64,000 nucleotides of DNA from assembly GCA_965247455.1 (NCBI GenBank), contig CBDFHE010000016.1:124001-188000 (forward strand). Reading direction: 5' to 3'. A model generated the notes under the pieces. That model was not told the origin of the DNA. It worked only from the letters and a program-made list of their open reading frames with translations, and searched no databases. Shown piece by piece: positions 25,186 to 33,215 of this stretch. The position numbers and the translations under genes are program-made. The DNA is from JACZYA01 sp965247455 (GTDB lineage: Bacteria; Acidobacteriota; Terriglobia; Acidiferrales; 2-02-FULL-67-57). The first letter of the stretch is position 1. Each line of letters starts with the position of its first letter.

Positions 25186-26411
25186 ATCCGGCTCACAATG
25201 TCATCGACGGTAATCATCCCCACCAGCTTCTGTTCGGCGTCCACCACCGGGAGCGAGCGCAAGTTGTATTTGTCGAACAGCTCCACCACTTCTTTTTCCT
25301 GCGCGCCGGTTTCTACGAAGATGAGCTGCTCGTTACGCAAATTCTGTAGCCGGGTTTCGGTCCCCGCCAGCAGCATATGGCCCAGCGGCACCGCCCCGGT
25401 CAAAGCGTTGTCGGCGCCGGTCAGGTACACCGTATCCAGCGATTCAATCGGAACCTCGCTGCGCCGCAGCGCGGCGATGGCTTGTCCCACGGTATTGCTC
25501 TCCGCGGTGGCGAATACTTCCGGCGTCATCAGGCCTCCGGCCGTGTCTTCTTCGAACTGCATCAGCTCGACCAGCTCCTGCGCTTCCTTGCCGTCCATGT
25601 CCTGCAAGACCTGGGCGGCGGTATCGGCCGGCAGGTCGGCCAGCACGTCGGCGGCTTCGTCTGGCGCCATCTGTTCCAGGATGTCGGCTGCGCGCTCCTT
25701 GTCCAACTCCTTCACAATTTTCACCTGCACCGAATCTTTCACTTCTTCCAGTGCTTCGGCGGCGGTGGAATCGTCCAGGGTTTCGATTACCGCATCGCGC
25801 TCCGCCGGGGCCAGCTCTTCGATGATGTCGGCGATGTCGGCCGGGTGGAGTTCCGCCAGCTTTGAGTGCGGCAACTTCAGCTTCACCCGCCGCATCGGAT
25901 CGGTTTCGATTACGTCCACGAACTCCCAGGGGATGTTGCGTGTGGGCAGGCGTTTTTCAAGCGCCCGCATCCATGCCAACGGCAGCACGCCTTTCAGCAG
26001 CCGCCGCACTGCACCCGCCAGCCCCACGTCCACCTGCGCCACCCGCAATTCGGTGTAGTTGTTCGCCGCCTGATCCACCAGGGCAATGTCGTTCACCCGC
26101 ACCACCTTGCGCCCGTGGATGTCAATAATTTGCTGGTCCAGCAGGTCTTTGCGCATCGTCAACCAGCTTTCGTCCGGGACGTAGGTTTCCAGTTGCAGCT
26201 CGCCAGTGTTCAGGCGCACGCTTCCGGGCGCGGCGCTGGCCACTTGGTCGAAGCGCGCCACCAGCGGCTGGTATTTCCCGCGCGCAATCACCACCCGGGC
26301 GATGCGGTTGGGCTGCTCGGCGGGCACCAGGCAGAGTTCCCGCACGCGTCCCAGGTAGTTCTCCTGAGCGTCGTACACGCTTGCGTTCAGCAACTCAGTG
26401 GCGTGAATCAT
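25167..26411 (-). CDS. PRC-barrel / MgtE N-domain / CBS protein, partner of the NRAMP transporter
   Basis: Cytosolic 414-aa protein without membrane segments. Residues ~1-160 contain two PRC-barrel-like units (ASVYDAQENYLGRVRELCL; IDIHGRKVVRVNDIAL). Residues ~190-285 form the MgtE superhelical N domain (HPADIADIIEELAP, LEQMAPDEAADVLADLP, with repeated ADIL/ADVL units). Residues ~285-410 are a CBS pair (GGLMTPEVFATAE; LPVVDAEQKLVGMITVDDIV). In true MgtE these domains sense Mg and gate a C-terminal channel, which is missing here; the next gene is an NRAMP transporter instead. It probably gates or regulates that transporter. It lies directly downstream of a structured leader with an intrinsic terminator. 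Confidence 0.85.
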   Translation of the reverse strand: MIHATELLNASVYDAQENYLGRVRELCLVPAEQPNRIARVVIARGKYQPLVARFDQVASAAPGSVRLNTGELQLETYVPDESWLTMRKDLLDQQIIDIHGRKVVRVNDIALVDQAANNYTELRVAQVDVGLAGAVRRLLKGVLPLAWMRALEKRLPTRNIPWEFVDVIETDPMRRVKLKLPHSKLAELHPADIADIIEELAPAERDAVIETLDDSTAAEALEEVKDSVQVKIVKELDKERAADILEQMAPDEAADVLADLPADTAAQVLQDMDGKEAQELVELMQFEEDTAGGLMTPEVFATAESNTVGQAIAALRRSEVPIESLDTVYLTGADNALTGAVPLGHMLLAGTETRLQNLRNEQLIFVETGAQEKEVVELFDKYNLRSLPVVDAEQKLVGMITVDDIVSRIWQPQK

Positions 26412-26442
26412 GTCGGCACCTCATCCACCCTCCGCCGGGCAC

Positions 26443-26477
26443 AAAAAAACCCGTGGGGCGCAGCCGCCGGCCACGGG
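26443..26477 (-). terminator. intrinsic terminator in the leader of the PRC/MgtE_N-NRAMP operon
   Basis: On the minus strand CCCGTGG (26471-26477) pairs with CCACGGG (26450-26456), followed by seven T residues (26443-26449). It lies 32 bp upstream of the operon's start codon and downstream of the probable transcription start, so it looks like an attenuator rather than the end of the CYTH gene. Confidence 0.75.
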
Positions 26478-26736
26478 GCGCTCGCAGGCGATGGTTCCAG
26501 ACCCCTGGGGTCTCCCTAGAGGAGAGTCGGCATCAGCCAACCTCGCTCCGGGTCCGGGACGTCTTCACTAGGCAAACCCCGCGTCTCCTCTACCCTGTTC
26601 ACCCTTCTGCCTTCGTCCGTCATCGTGGGCGGTCGCACTGCTTGCCGGAAGCGCTCGCTTGCCACGAGCAACATCCCGGCGGCTTCCGGCGCAGTGTACC
26701 AGATACGAGCGCGCTTTTTCTCTTATCATGCTCTTG
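26478..26736 (-). ncRNA. structured 5' leader, candidate metal-responsive riboswitch
   Basis: The 325 bp between the CYTH stop and the PRC/MgtE_N start has no ORF but strong pairing potential. There is a 9-bp stem GCCGGAAGC/GCTTCCGGC (26682-26690 with 26644-26652), a 9-bp stem TAGAGGAGA/TCTCCTCTA closing a 58-nt loop (26584-26592 with 26517-26525), a GACCCC/GGGGTC hairpin, and the terminator. TTGACA at 26735-26740 could be a -35 element, though no good -10 is seen. The layout is that of a transcription-attenuating riboswitch. It does not visibly match the M-box, yybP-ykoY or T-box consensus. Confidence 0.55.
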
Positions 26737-27321
26737 TCAAGGTGAGACTCGTCTCCGCCGGAAGACCATGTCGCCCGGCGGCTGCCGCCTGCGCCGGCAC
26801 CAGGCTAGGTAAAGCTCGCCGTAGGTTTTGGTAATAAAATTCTTGGGCGCATAGCCGAGCTGCCGAGCCACGCGCCCAATCCACGCCTGCGCGCCCTCCA
26901 GCTCCAAGAAGGTCCCGATGGGCGTTTCGTCCAGCAGCGCTTCCCCGCCCCGCCGGCCCCGCTGGGCATAGGTAGTCCGGAACTTCTCGTAGCGAAACAC
27001 CGGCTGGTAGCCCAGCGCTTGCAGGATTTTCTCCGCGCTCGCTGCCGGGGCCACTTCAGCTTCCCACTCCGTGCGGACTTTGAAGCTCTGCTGCCTTTGC
27101 CGCGGCCCCTTGAAGGTGATCCAGCCCCGCCTGCCCACCGTGCGGAGGCGTAACAAGCACCCACGCTTTTTGAGCAGACGCTTGGGCGTGTCCCAGATCG
27201 TGTTGCGTTCCCGCTGTCGCGGACCGAGTGGGTGAAAACCGAGCGCCCGCAGCCGACGACGCAGGGCGGGCGCGCTCGCAACCGCGAGCTTGATCTCGGT
27301 TTCCTTTCCTGCGCGGCGCAT
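26737..27321 (-). CDS. CYTH-domain protein (adenylate cyclase class IV / thiamine triphosphatase type)
   Basis: Soluble 194-aa triphosphate-tunnel enzyme. The defining N-terminal ETEIKLAV matches the ExExK motif. Further tunnel residues appear in RERNTIWDTPKRLL, GCLLRLRTVGRRGWITFKGP and a late FLELEG strand (ExE). Family members hydrolyse inorganic triphosphate or thiamine triphosphate, or act as class IV adenylyl cyclases; the residues do not decide between these. ATG 27321 (MRRAGKETE) is chosen over 27390. It is downstream of the polyprenyl synthase gene on the same strand. Confidence 0.8.
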   Translation of the reverse strand: MRRAGKETEIKLAVASAPALRRRLRALGFHPLGPRQRERNTIWDTPKRLLKKRGCLLRLRTVGRRGWITFKGPRQRQQSFKVRTEWEAEVAPAASAEKILQALGYQPVFRYEKFRTTYAQRGRRGGEALLDETPIGTFLELEGAQAWIGRVARQLGYAPKNFITKTYGELYLAWCRRRRQPPGDMVFRRRRVSP

Positions 27322-27392
27322 GAGGCTGCTTAGTATATATCGCGCCGGTGAGAATTTTGCTCTGGAAGGCAGCGGCTTGCGCGGAGGCAAGG

Positions 27393-28370
27393 TTAGTGGT
27401 CGCGGTTGAGGATAAACTGCGGCAGAGCCTCCAGCGCTCGCTTGTAGGTGGAGTCGGGGAAAGGTTCCAGTGCCCGGTCGGCTTCGGCGACGAACCGCGC
27501 GGCGCGCTCCCGTGCTCGCTCCACGGCGCCGGACTCGCGCACCAGCGCGACAATCTCTTCGGGCGCGACCGACTGGAAGCCTTTTTCCTCCAGCACGGTT
27601 TCGACCTTGCGCCGTCCGGTTCTGTCGCAGCCCTCTAACGCATACACCAGCGGTAGCGTGACCTTTCCTTCCCGCAGGTCGCTCACCACTGGCTTGCCCA
27701 GCCGCTCGGCGGGAGCGGTGAAGTCCAGCAAGTCGTCAATGATCTGGAAGGCCAACCCGGCGTTGAGGCCGTAGCACGCCAGCCGCTCCTCGTCCTGCGC
27801 GTTCTTTTCTCCCAGTAGTGCACCCAATTGCAGGCAGGCTTCAAACAGGCAGGCAGTTTTGCGGCGGGAAATCTCCAGCGCGTCCTCTTCACCGATGTCA
27901 ATCCGCCCCAGCCAGGTGAGTTGAATCAGTTCGCCTTCGACCATTCTTTGGGTGAGCCGGGTCAGGATGTCCAAGATGCGCAGGTTCCCTTCTGCCAGCG
28001 CAAGGCGGAACGCCTGCATGTAGAGCCAGTCGCCGGCCAGCACCGTCATAGAGTTACCCCAGCGCTGGTTGGACGACGTTCGGCCGCGGCGCGTATCGGC
28101 CCCGTCGATGATGTCGTCGTGGATCAGAGTGGCGTTGTGGATGAGTTCCAGCACCACGCCCAACTGAATCGCCGAGGGGCCTTTGTAGCCGCAGAACTTG
28201 GCCGCCAGCAGGTGCAAGGCCGGACGCAGGCGCTTTCCGCCCGCGCTCAGCAGGTAGTCCGCGATTTCTGCCACCGGCGCAATCCCGGAACGACTCTCGC
28301 GGGCCAGCCCTTCCTCCACGCGCGCCAAGTCGGCCCGGACCAGCTCAAAGGCTTCCGCCACCTCAAGCAC
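27393..28370 (-). CDS. trans-polyprenyl diphosphate synthase
   Basis: Mg-dependent all-trans prenyltransferase of 325 aa, the size of octaprenyl- or heptaprenyl-diphosphate synthases that build the menaquinone or ubiquinone side chain. Motifs are GGKRLRP, the first Asp-rich motif HDDIIDGADTRRG, the second FQIIDDLLDF, and the KG lysine in REGKVTLPL. Product length cannot be fixed by eye. It follows tatD by 14 bp on the same strand. Confidence 0.92.
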   Translation of the reverse strand: MLEVAEAFELVRADLARVEEGLARESRSGIAPVAEIADYLLSAGGKRLRPALHLLAAKFCGYKGPSAIQLGVVLELIHNATLIHDDIIDGADTRRGRTSSNQRWGNSMTVLAGDWLYMQAFRLALAEGNLRILDILTRLTQRMVEGELIQLTWLGRIDIGEEDALEISRRKTACLFEACLQLGALLGEKNAQDEERLACYGLNAGLAFQIIDDLLDFTAPAERLGKPVVSDLREGKVTLPLVYALEGCDRTGRRKVETVLEEKGFQSVAPEEIVALVRESGAVERARERAARFVAEADRALEPFPDSTYKRALEALPQFILNRDH

Positions 28371-28384
28371 GGGCTTGTTGTTTA

Positions 28385-29209
28385 TCAGTGGTGCGATGGT
28401 CGCCCTCCGGTTGTCTGCGGGGCGGTTTGCGGGAAGAGACGCAGGAAATTTTCACTGGTGCGTCTTCCCAACTCTTCGCGCTCCAGGCGGTGCAAACGGG
28501 CCAACTCCGCGGCCACGTCCACCACGTAGGCAGGCTCGTTGCGCTTCCCCCGGTGCGGTTGCGGCGCCAGGTACGGACAGTCGGTTTCGATCAACAGGTG
28601 CTCAATAGGAATCGCTTGCGCCGCCTGGCGAAGACTTTCCGCCCGCGCAAAAGTAACGTTTCCGGCGAAGGAAATCAAGAAGCCCCACTCGATCGCTTGC
28701 CGGGCCGTCTTCGGCGTGTCGCTGAAGCAGTGCAGGATGCCGCCCAGCCCCGCAGCAGCCCACTCCTGGCGGAGAATCGCGAGGCAGTCCTCCCAGGCTT
28801 CGCGGCAATGAATGATGATCGGCAGCTTCCGTGCGCGGGCGCGTTGGAGTTGCTGCCGAAACACTTCCTGCTGGGTCGCGCGCGGGGAGTGGTGGTAGTG
28901 GTAGTCGAGCCCGATTTCCCCCCACGCCAGCACGCGCGGGTGTTCGGCCAGGGAGTCCAGCGTGGCGAGCAGTTCCTCGCTGGCATGGCGAGCCTCGTGG
29001 GGATGCAGTCCGACGACGGCCCACACAAAGTCGTGTTGCTCAGCTAAAGTCAAAGTGCGCTGGAGTTCCTCGCGCCGGGTGCCGCCGGCGATGCTCAGGA
29101 TTCGCTCCACCCCTGCCGCTCGGGCGCGCTCGATTACTTGAATACGGTCGGCGTCGAAGCGCGCGTCGTCGAGATGGGCGTGCGAATCAGTGAAAGCCAC
29201 TGGCGTCAC
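28385..29209 (-). CDS. TatD-family metal-dependent DNase/deoxyribonuclease
   Basis: Cytosolic metal-dependent hydrolase of 274 aa with a TIM-barrel amidohydrolase fold. Metal ligands are visible in TDSHAHLDD, in the Glu of WGEIGLDYHY, and in IIHCREAW, HCFSDT and LIETDCPYLAP. Members are 3'-5' exonucleases or D-aminoacyl-related hydrolases implicated in DNA repair. It overlaps metG by 4 bp; metG-tatD adjacency is common in bacteria. Confidence 0.92.
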   Translation of the reverse strand: MTPVAFTDSHAHLDDARFDADRIQVIERARAAGVERILSIAGGTRREELQRTLTLAEQHDFVWAVVGLHPHEARHASEELLATLDSLAEHPRVLAWGEIGLDYHYHHSPRATQQEVFRQQLQRARARKLPIIIHCREAWEDCLAILRQEWAAAGLGGILHCFSDTPKTARQAIEWGFLISFAGNVTFARAESLRQAAQAIPIEHLLIETDCPYLAPQPHRGKRNEPAYVVDVAAELARLHRLEREELGRRTSENFLRLFPQTAPQTTGGRPSHH

Positions 29210-31191
29210 TTCAAGCGGGCGCCTACTTCCACCTCTTCCGCAAAGGTGGCCAGCACCGGGCGGCCTTCAGCACCCACCGAAGCGGCCACAATCATTCCGT
29301 TTGACTCCACGCCCCGAATTTTGCGCGGCTGCAAATTGACCACCACGACGATTTTTCTTCCCAGCAACTGCTCCGGCGCATAGGTTTCGGCGATGCCGGC
29401 CACGAGTTGCCGCGTCTCGCTGCCGATGTCCACCAGCAGCTTCAGCAGCTTGTTCGCGCCTGCTACGCGCTCGGCCGATTTAACTTCTCCGACTCGCATC
29501 TCGACCTTGGCGAAGTCTTCGATGCTGATTCGTGTTTGTTCTGCTTCTGCCACAGAGCCTCCTTTGCGTGCTGTTGGTTGAGCCGCTGCTGCCTGCACAG
29601 CGAATTCCTCCGCTTCCAGTTGCTGGATTTGTTTGATGGCTTGCTTCTTGTCCAACCGCGGAAACACCGGCTCGATTTTTCCAATCCGCCTAGTTTTCGG
29701 GAATTGGCCCCAGGCTAGTTCGTCCAGTTTTGTCACTGCCGGGTCTCCCGTCAGCCCCAGTCGCTTCCACACTTGCGCTGTCGCCGCGGGCATCACCGGC
29801 GCCAGCAGTGCAGTGACGATGCGCAATCCCTCCGCTGCCGTCCACAGTACGGTTTCCAGGTGAGACCTCTGCTTCTCGTCTTCCGCCAAAACCCAGGGCT
29901 GAGTCAGCACTATGTACTTGTTTGTTTCAGCCACCAACTCCCAAATCTTCTGGAGAGAACTCGAAAAATTGTATTCGTCATAGTAGTCAAGAGCCTCGGC
30001 AATAGTAGCTATGGCTACGTGCTCGATAGTTGACTCTCTCTGAGTACGCCCAGCCAAACTGGAAGGCGATGGAATCTCGCCCCTTAAGTACCGCCCGATC
30101 ATGGTCAGCGTGCGCGAAGCCAAGTTGCCGTAGTCGTTGGCCAGGTCGCTGTTGTAGCGCGTGAGCAGCACATCGTAGCTGAAGCTGGAGTCCTGTCCGA
30201 AGACCATTTCCCGCAGCAGGAAGTAGCGCAGCGCATCGGTTCCCAGCACCTTGTGGATAGGTTGCGGACGTACGATGTTCCCGCGCGACTTCGACATCTT
30301 TTGCTGCTCGAACACCCACCAGCCGTGCGCGAAAATCATTTTCGGCAGTAGGAGCCCGGCGGCCATCAGGAAAGCCGGCCAATAGACGGCGTGGAAGCGC
30401 ACGATCTCCTTGCCCACCAAGTGCAAGTCGGCGGGCCAGAGCCGCCGGTACTCCTCTGCCGCCGCACCTTCGGCGCCGTAGCCGATCCCGCTCATGTAAC
30501 TGGTTAGGGCGTCGAACCAGACGTAGAAAACGTGCCCTTCCCGCCCGGGCAGCGGGATCCCCCAGCGCAAGCGGCTGCGAGAGATGGAGAGGTCGCGCAA
30601 GCCGCCGCGCACAAAGCTCATCACTTCGTTGCGGCGGCTCTCGGGACGGACGAACTCTGGGTGTTTTTCGTAATGGGCCAGCAATTTGTCCTGAAAAGCC
30701 GAGAGCTGAAAGAAATAGTTCTCTTCTTCCACTCGCTGCGTGGGCCGCCCGCACTCGGGACAATTCCCTTCAGGTGTGGCGTCGGTGACGTAGAGCTCGT
30801 CGAAAACGCAGTACTGGCCTTCGTACTTCCCTTTGCGGATGTAGCCGGCCTTTTCCACCGCCTGAAAGATTGTCTGGACGGCTTTGGCGTGGCGCGGCTC
30901 GGTGGTGCGAAGGAAGCGGTCGTAGTCGAGGCCGAGCATCTGCCAGAGTTGCCGATAGTCCGCGGCCACCTCGTCCGCAAACTCTTGCGGCCCTTTCCCG
31001 GCCGCGTGGGCTGACTGCTCGACCTTCTGTCCGTGTTCATCGGTGCCGGTCAGCAGCACCACCTCGAAGCCGCGCATGCGCTTGTAGCGAGCGATGGTGT
31101 CGGCCACGATGGTGGTGTAGGTGTGCCCGATGTGGGGCCGGGCGTTGACGTAGTAGATGGGCGTGGTCAGGTAGAACTTGGGCTTCAGCAT
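29206..31191 (-). CDS. metG: methionyl-tRNA synthetase
   Basis: Charges tRNA-Met, including the initiator. The 661-aa protein has the class I HIGH motif (PHIGHTYTT), a connective-peptide zinc-type Cys pair (NCPECG), and KMSKSRGN. After the anticodon-binding domain comes a C-terminal tRNA-binding EMAP/Trbp111 domain from about residue 555 (IEDFAKVEMRVGEV...NLQPRKIRGVESNGMIVA), which promotes dimerization. Its start overlaps the larC stop by one base. Confidence 0.96.
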   Translation of the reverse strand: MLKPKFYLTTPIYYVNARPHIGHTYTTIVADTIARYKRMRGFEVVLLTGTDEHGQKVEQSAHAAGKGPQEFADEVAADYRQLWQMLGLDYDRFLRTTEPRHAKAVQTIFQAVEKAGYIRKGKYEGQYCVFDELYVTDATPEGNCPECGRPTQRVEEENYFFQLSAFQDKLLAHYEKHPEFVRPESRRNEVMSFVRGGLRDLSISRSRLRWGIPLPGREGHVFYVWFDALTSYMSGIGYGAEGAAAEEYRRLWPADLHLVGKEIVRFHAVYWPAFLMAAGLLLPKMIFAHGWWVFEQQKMSKSRGNIVRPQPIHKVLGTDALRYFLLREMVFGQDSSFSYDVLLTRYNSDLANDYGNLASRTLTMIGRYLRGEIPSPSSLAGRTQRESTIEHVAIATIAEALDYYDEYNFSSSLQKIWELVAETNKYIVLTQPWVLAEDEKQRSHLETVLWTAAEGLRIVTALLAPVMPAATAQVWKRLGLTGDPAVTKLDELAWGQFPKTRRIGKIEPVFPRLDKKQAIKQIQQLEAEEFAVQAAAAQPTARKGGSVAEAEQTRISIEDFAKVEMRVGEVKSAERVAGANKLLKLLVDIGSETRQLVAGIAETYAPEQLLGRKIVVVVNLQPRKIRGVESNGMIVAASVGAEGRPVLATFAEEVEVGARLK

Positions 31192-32378
31192 CAGGAATCT
31201 TTGTGCTGCTGGCGGAAGCAGAACTGCGCGTCGGCCAGCACCTGCTTGAGCGGCACCGACTTCTCCCGCGCCAGCCGCTGGCAGTCGTCGTATTCGGGCG
31301 CGGCGTTCAGCACCCGACCGTTGAGCCGCGCCACCTTCATCCGCACCGAGCCGTGCGGCGTTTCGACCGAGACAAACTCGCGCGCCAGCACCCGGCGCCG
31401 TGCCTCATAGATTCGCAACCCGATGGTAGTGGTTTGCTGGAAAACCAGTTCGCTCAGCGCATCCACGCGGTCCGACGGGCAGATCACCGTAAGGAGAACA
31501 CCCGGTCGGTTCTTCTTCATCTGTACCGGGGTGTAGAAAACGTCCAGTGCCCCGGCGGCCAGCGCTTGCTCCATGAAGTAACCGCCCAACTGCGGGCTCA
31601 TGTCGTCCAGGTTGGCTTCAATAATACTGACGGTGGGTTCGTCCGCCGCGCGCGACTCTTCCAACGGCTCTCCCAGGAAAACTCGCAGCACGTTGGCCTG
31701 CTCGGTCAAGTCGCGGTTGCCGGCGCCGTAGCCGATGGCGCTTACGGACATGCGCGGCAGCGGGCCATATTCGGCAGCCAGCGTAGCCACCACCGCCGCG
31801 CCGGTGGGCGTCACCAGCTCCGCTGCCACTCCGGTGGAATAAACCGGTACGCTTTTGAGCAAGGTAGCGGTCGCAGGCGCTGGAACCGGCAGGGTGCCGT
31901 GGGCGGTTTCGACGCTGCCGCTGCCCAGGTTCAGCGGCGACACAACAATTTTCTCGATGCCCAGTTCCTCCATCGCCACGCTGGCGCCGACGATATCTAA
32001 GATGGAATCCATCGCACCCACTTCGTGGAAGTGTACTTCGTCTTTGGCAACGCCGTGGACACCGGCTTCGGCCTCCGCCAACCGGTCAAAGATCAGTTCG
32101 GCGCGCTGCTGCACCGGCGCTGCCAGCGCACTGGCGCGAATCAACTCGCGGATTTTCTTCCAGGTACGGTGGTGGTGCGTCTCGCTGATTTTGAAGTCGA
32201 GCTTGGTGGCGGTCAGCCCTCCTCGCTGGACTCGCTCTGTGCTGAGCGACCAGTCTTTGAGGTTCAGCTTGCGCAGCTCGCTTTCGAGCGCAGCGGGCGA
32301 GAGGCCCGCGTCCACCAGCGCGCCCAGCAGCATGTCGCCGCTGATGCCGGAGAAGCAATCGAGGTAGCAGAGCTTCAT
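31191..32378 (-). CDS. larC: LarC-type nickel insertion protein
   Basis: LarC inserts Ni into pyridinium-3,5-bisthiocarboxylate mononucleotide, giving the nickel-pincer cofactor of lactate racemase and relatives. The 395-aa frame is continuous, without the LarC1/LarC2 frameshift of lactobacilli. It begins MKLCYLDCFSGISGDMLLGAL, has the His-rich SETHHHRTW, and FHEVGAMDSILDIVGA. LarA, LarB and LarE are not in this window, so its client enzyme is elsewhere or the gene acts alone. ATG 32378 forms an ATGA overlap with the sirtuin stop. Confidence 0.88.
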   Translation of the reverse strand: MKLCYLDCFSGISGDMLLGALVDAGLSPAALESELRKLNLKDWSLSTERVQRGGLTATKLDFKISETHHHRTWKKIRELIRASALAAPVQQRAELIFDRLAEAEAGVHGVAKDEVHFHEVGAMDSILDIVGASVAMEELGIEKIVVSPLNLGSGSVETAHGTLPVPAPATATLLKSVPVYSTGVAAELVTPTGAAVVATLAAEYGPLPRMSVSAIGYGAGNRDLTEQANVLRVFLGEPLEESRAADEPTVSIIEANLDDMSPQLGGYFMEQALAAGALDVFYTPVQMKKNRPGVLLTVICPSDRVDALSELVFQQTTTIGLRIYEARRRVLAREFVSVETPHGSVRMKVARLNGRVLNAAPEYDDCQRLAREKSVPLKQVLADAQFCFRQQHKDS

Positions 32379-33109
32379 GGTTTGACGGCGGTTTCGAGTA
32401 AGCGAGGCAGCAGTTCCCCCGCCTTGCCCCAAAAACTGGCGTCGGCCTGCGCGGAGAGCGGTGTTTCTTCCAGATTGACCTCCACCAGTTGGGCTCCGTT
32501 CTGTTGGGCCAACAGCGGAAGGCTGGCCGCCGGTTGCACCACTGCTGAGGTACCGACCACCAGAAATACCTGCGCGTGCGCGGCTGCTTCCATGGCGTGG
32601 CGCAAGACGTCGGCGGGGAGCGCTTCGCCAAACCAGACCACGCCGGGACGAAACAACCCGCCGCAGGAGCAGCGCGGGGGAATTTCCCGCAGCGGAACGT
32701 CGTGGTTGGTTTCTTCCAATCCGCACCCCAGGCAGTGTAGCGTCCAAATGTCGCCGTGCAGTTTGAGCACGCACCGCGAGCCGGCGCGTTGGTGCAACCC
32801 GTCCACGTTTTGGGTAATCAGGGTGAAGTCGGGGACGCGCCGTTCAAGTTGCGCCAGCGCCAGGTGGCCGCGATTGGGTTCGGCCTGGGCCACGCGGGCG
32901 CGGCGCCAGTCGTACCACTCCCACACCAAGCGCGGACCGCGCGCAAACGCTTCCGGGGTAGCCAGGTCTTCCGGTCGGTGCTGCCGCCACAGGCCGCCGG
33001 TGCCGCGAAAAGTCGGCACGCCGCTCTCCGCCGATATTCCTGCGCCGGTGAGCACGACGACGCGCTCGGCCTCAGCCAGCCAGCCCTGGATGGTCTCCCA
33101 CTCCGCCAT
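32375..33109 (-). CDS. NAD-dependent protein deacylase (Sir2, class III-like)
   Basis: Removes acyl groups from lysines using NAD. The 244-aa sirtuin shows GAGISAESGVPTFRG, the TQNVDGLHQRAG catalytic segment and HGD. Four zinc Cys are present in CLGC and CSC, and GTSAVVQPA lies in the Rossmann core. The segment YDWR supplies the Y-x-x-R pair that lets SIRT5/CobB-type enzymes take succinyl- or malonyl-lysine, so desuccinylase activity is plausible. ATG 33109 (MAEWETI) is chosen over 33202. It leads a run with larC, metG and tatD, each overlapping by 1-4 bp. Confidence 0.9.
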   Translation of the reverse strand: MAEWETIQGWLAEAERVVVLTGAGISAESGVPTFRGTGGLWRQHRPEDLATPEAFARGPRLVWEWYDWRRARVAQAEPNRGHLALAQLERRVPDFTLITQNVDGLHQRAGSRCVLKLHGDIWTLHCLGCGLEETNHDVPLREIPPRCSCGGLFRPGVVWFGEALPADVLRHAMEAAAHAQVFLVVGTSAVVQPAASLPLLAQQNGAQLVEVNLEETPLSAQADASFWGKAGELLPRLLETAVKP

Positions 33110-33215
33110 GATAGTGCGCGAATCCCTTACTATAGCACAGGCCGAGAAGCGCCGTTTTGACGCCCTCCGCACTTCGCTTCTATAATGCCAGTTTGTTCGC
33201 AAAGGACTTGCGCGA

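Noticed and set aside
26443..26736. Assignment of the operon leader to M-box, yybP-ykoY, T-box or RNase P RNA
   Set aside because: Conserved cores of these classes were looked for by eye and not found; kept as an unassigned leader.
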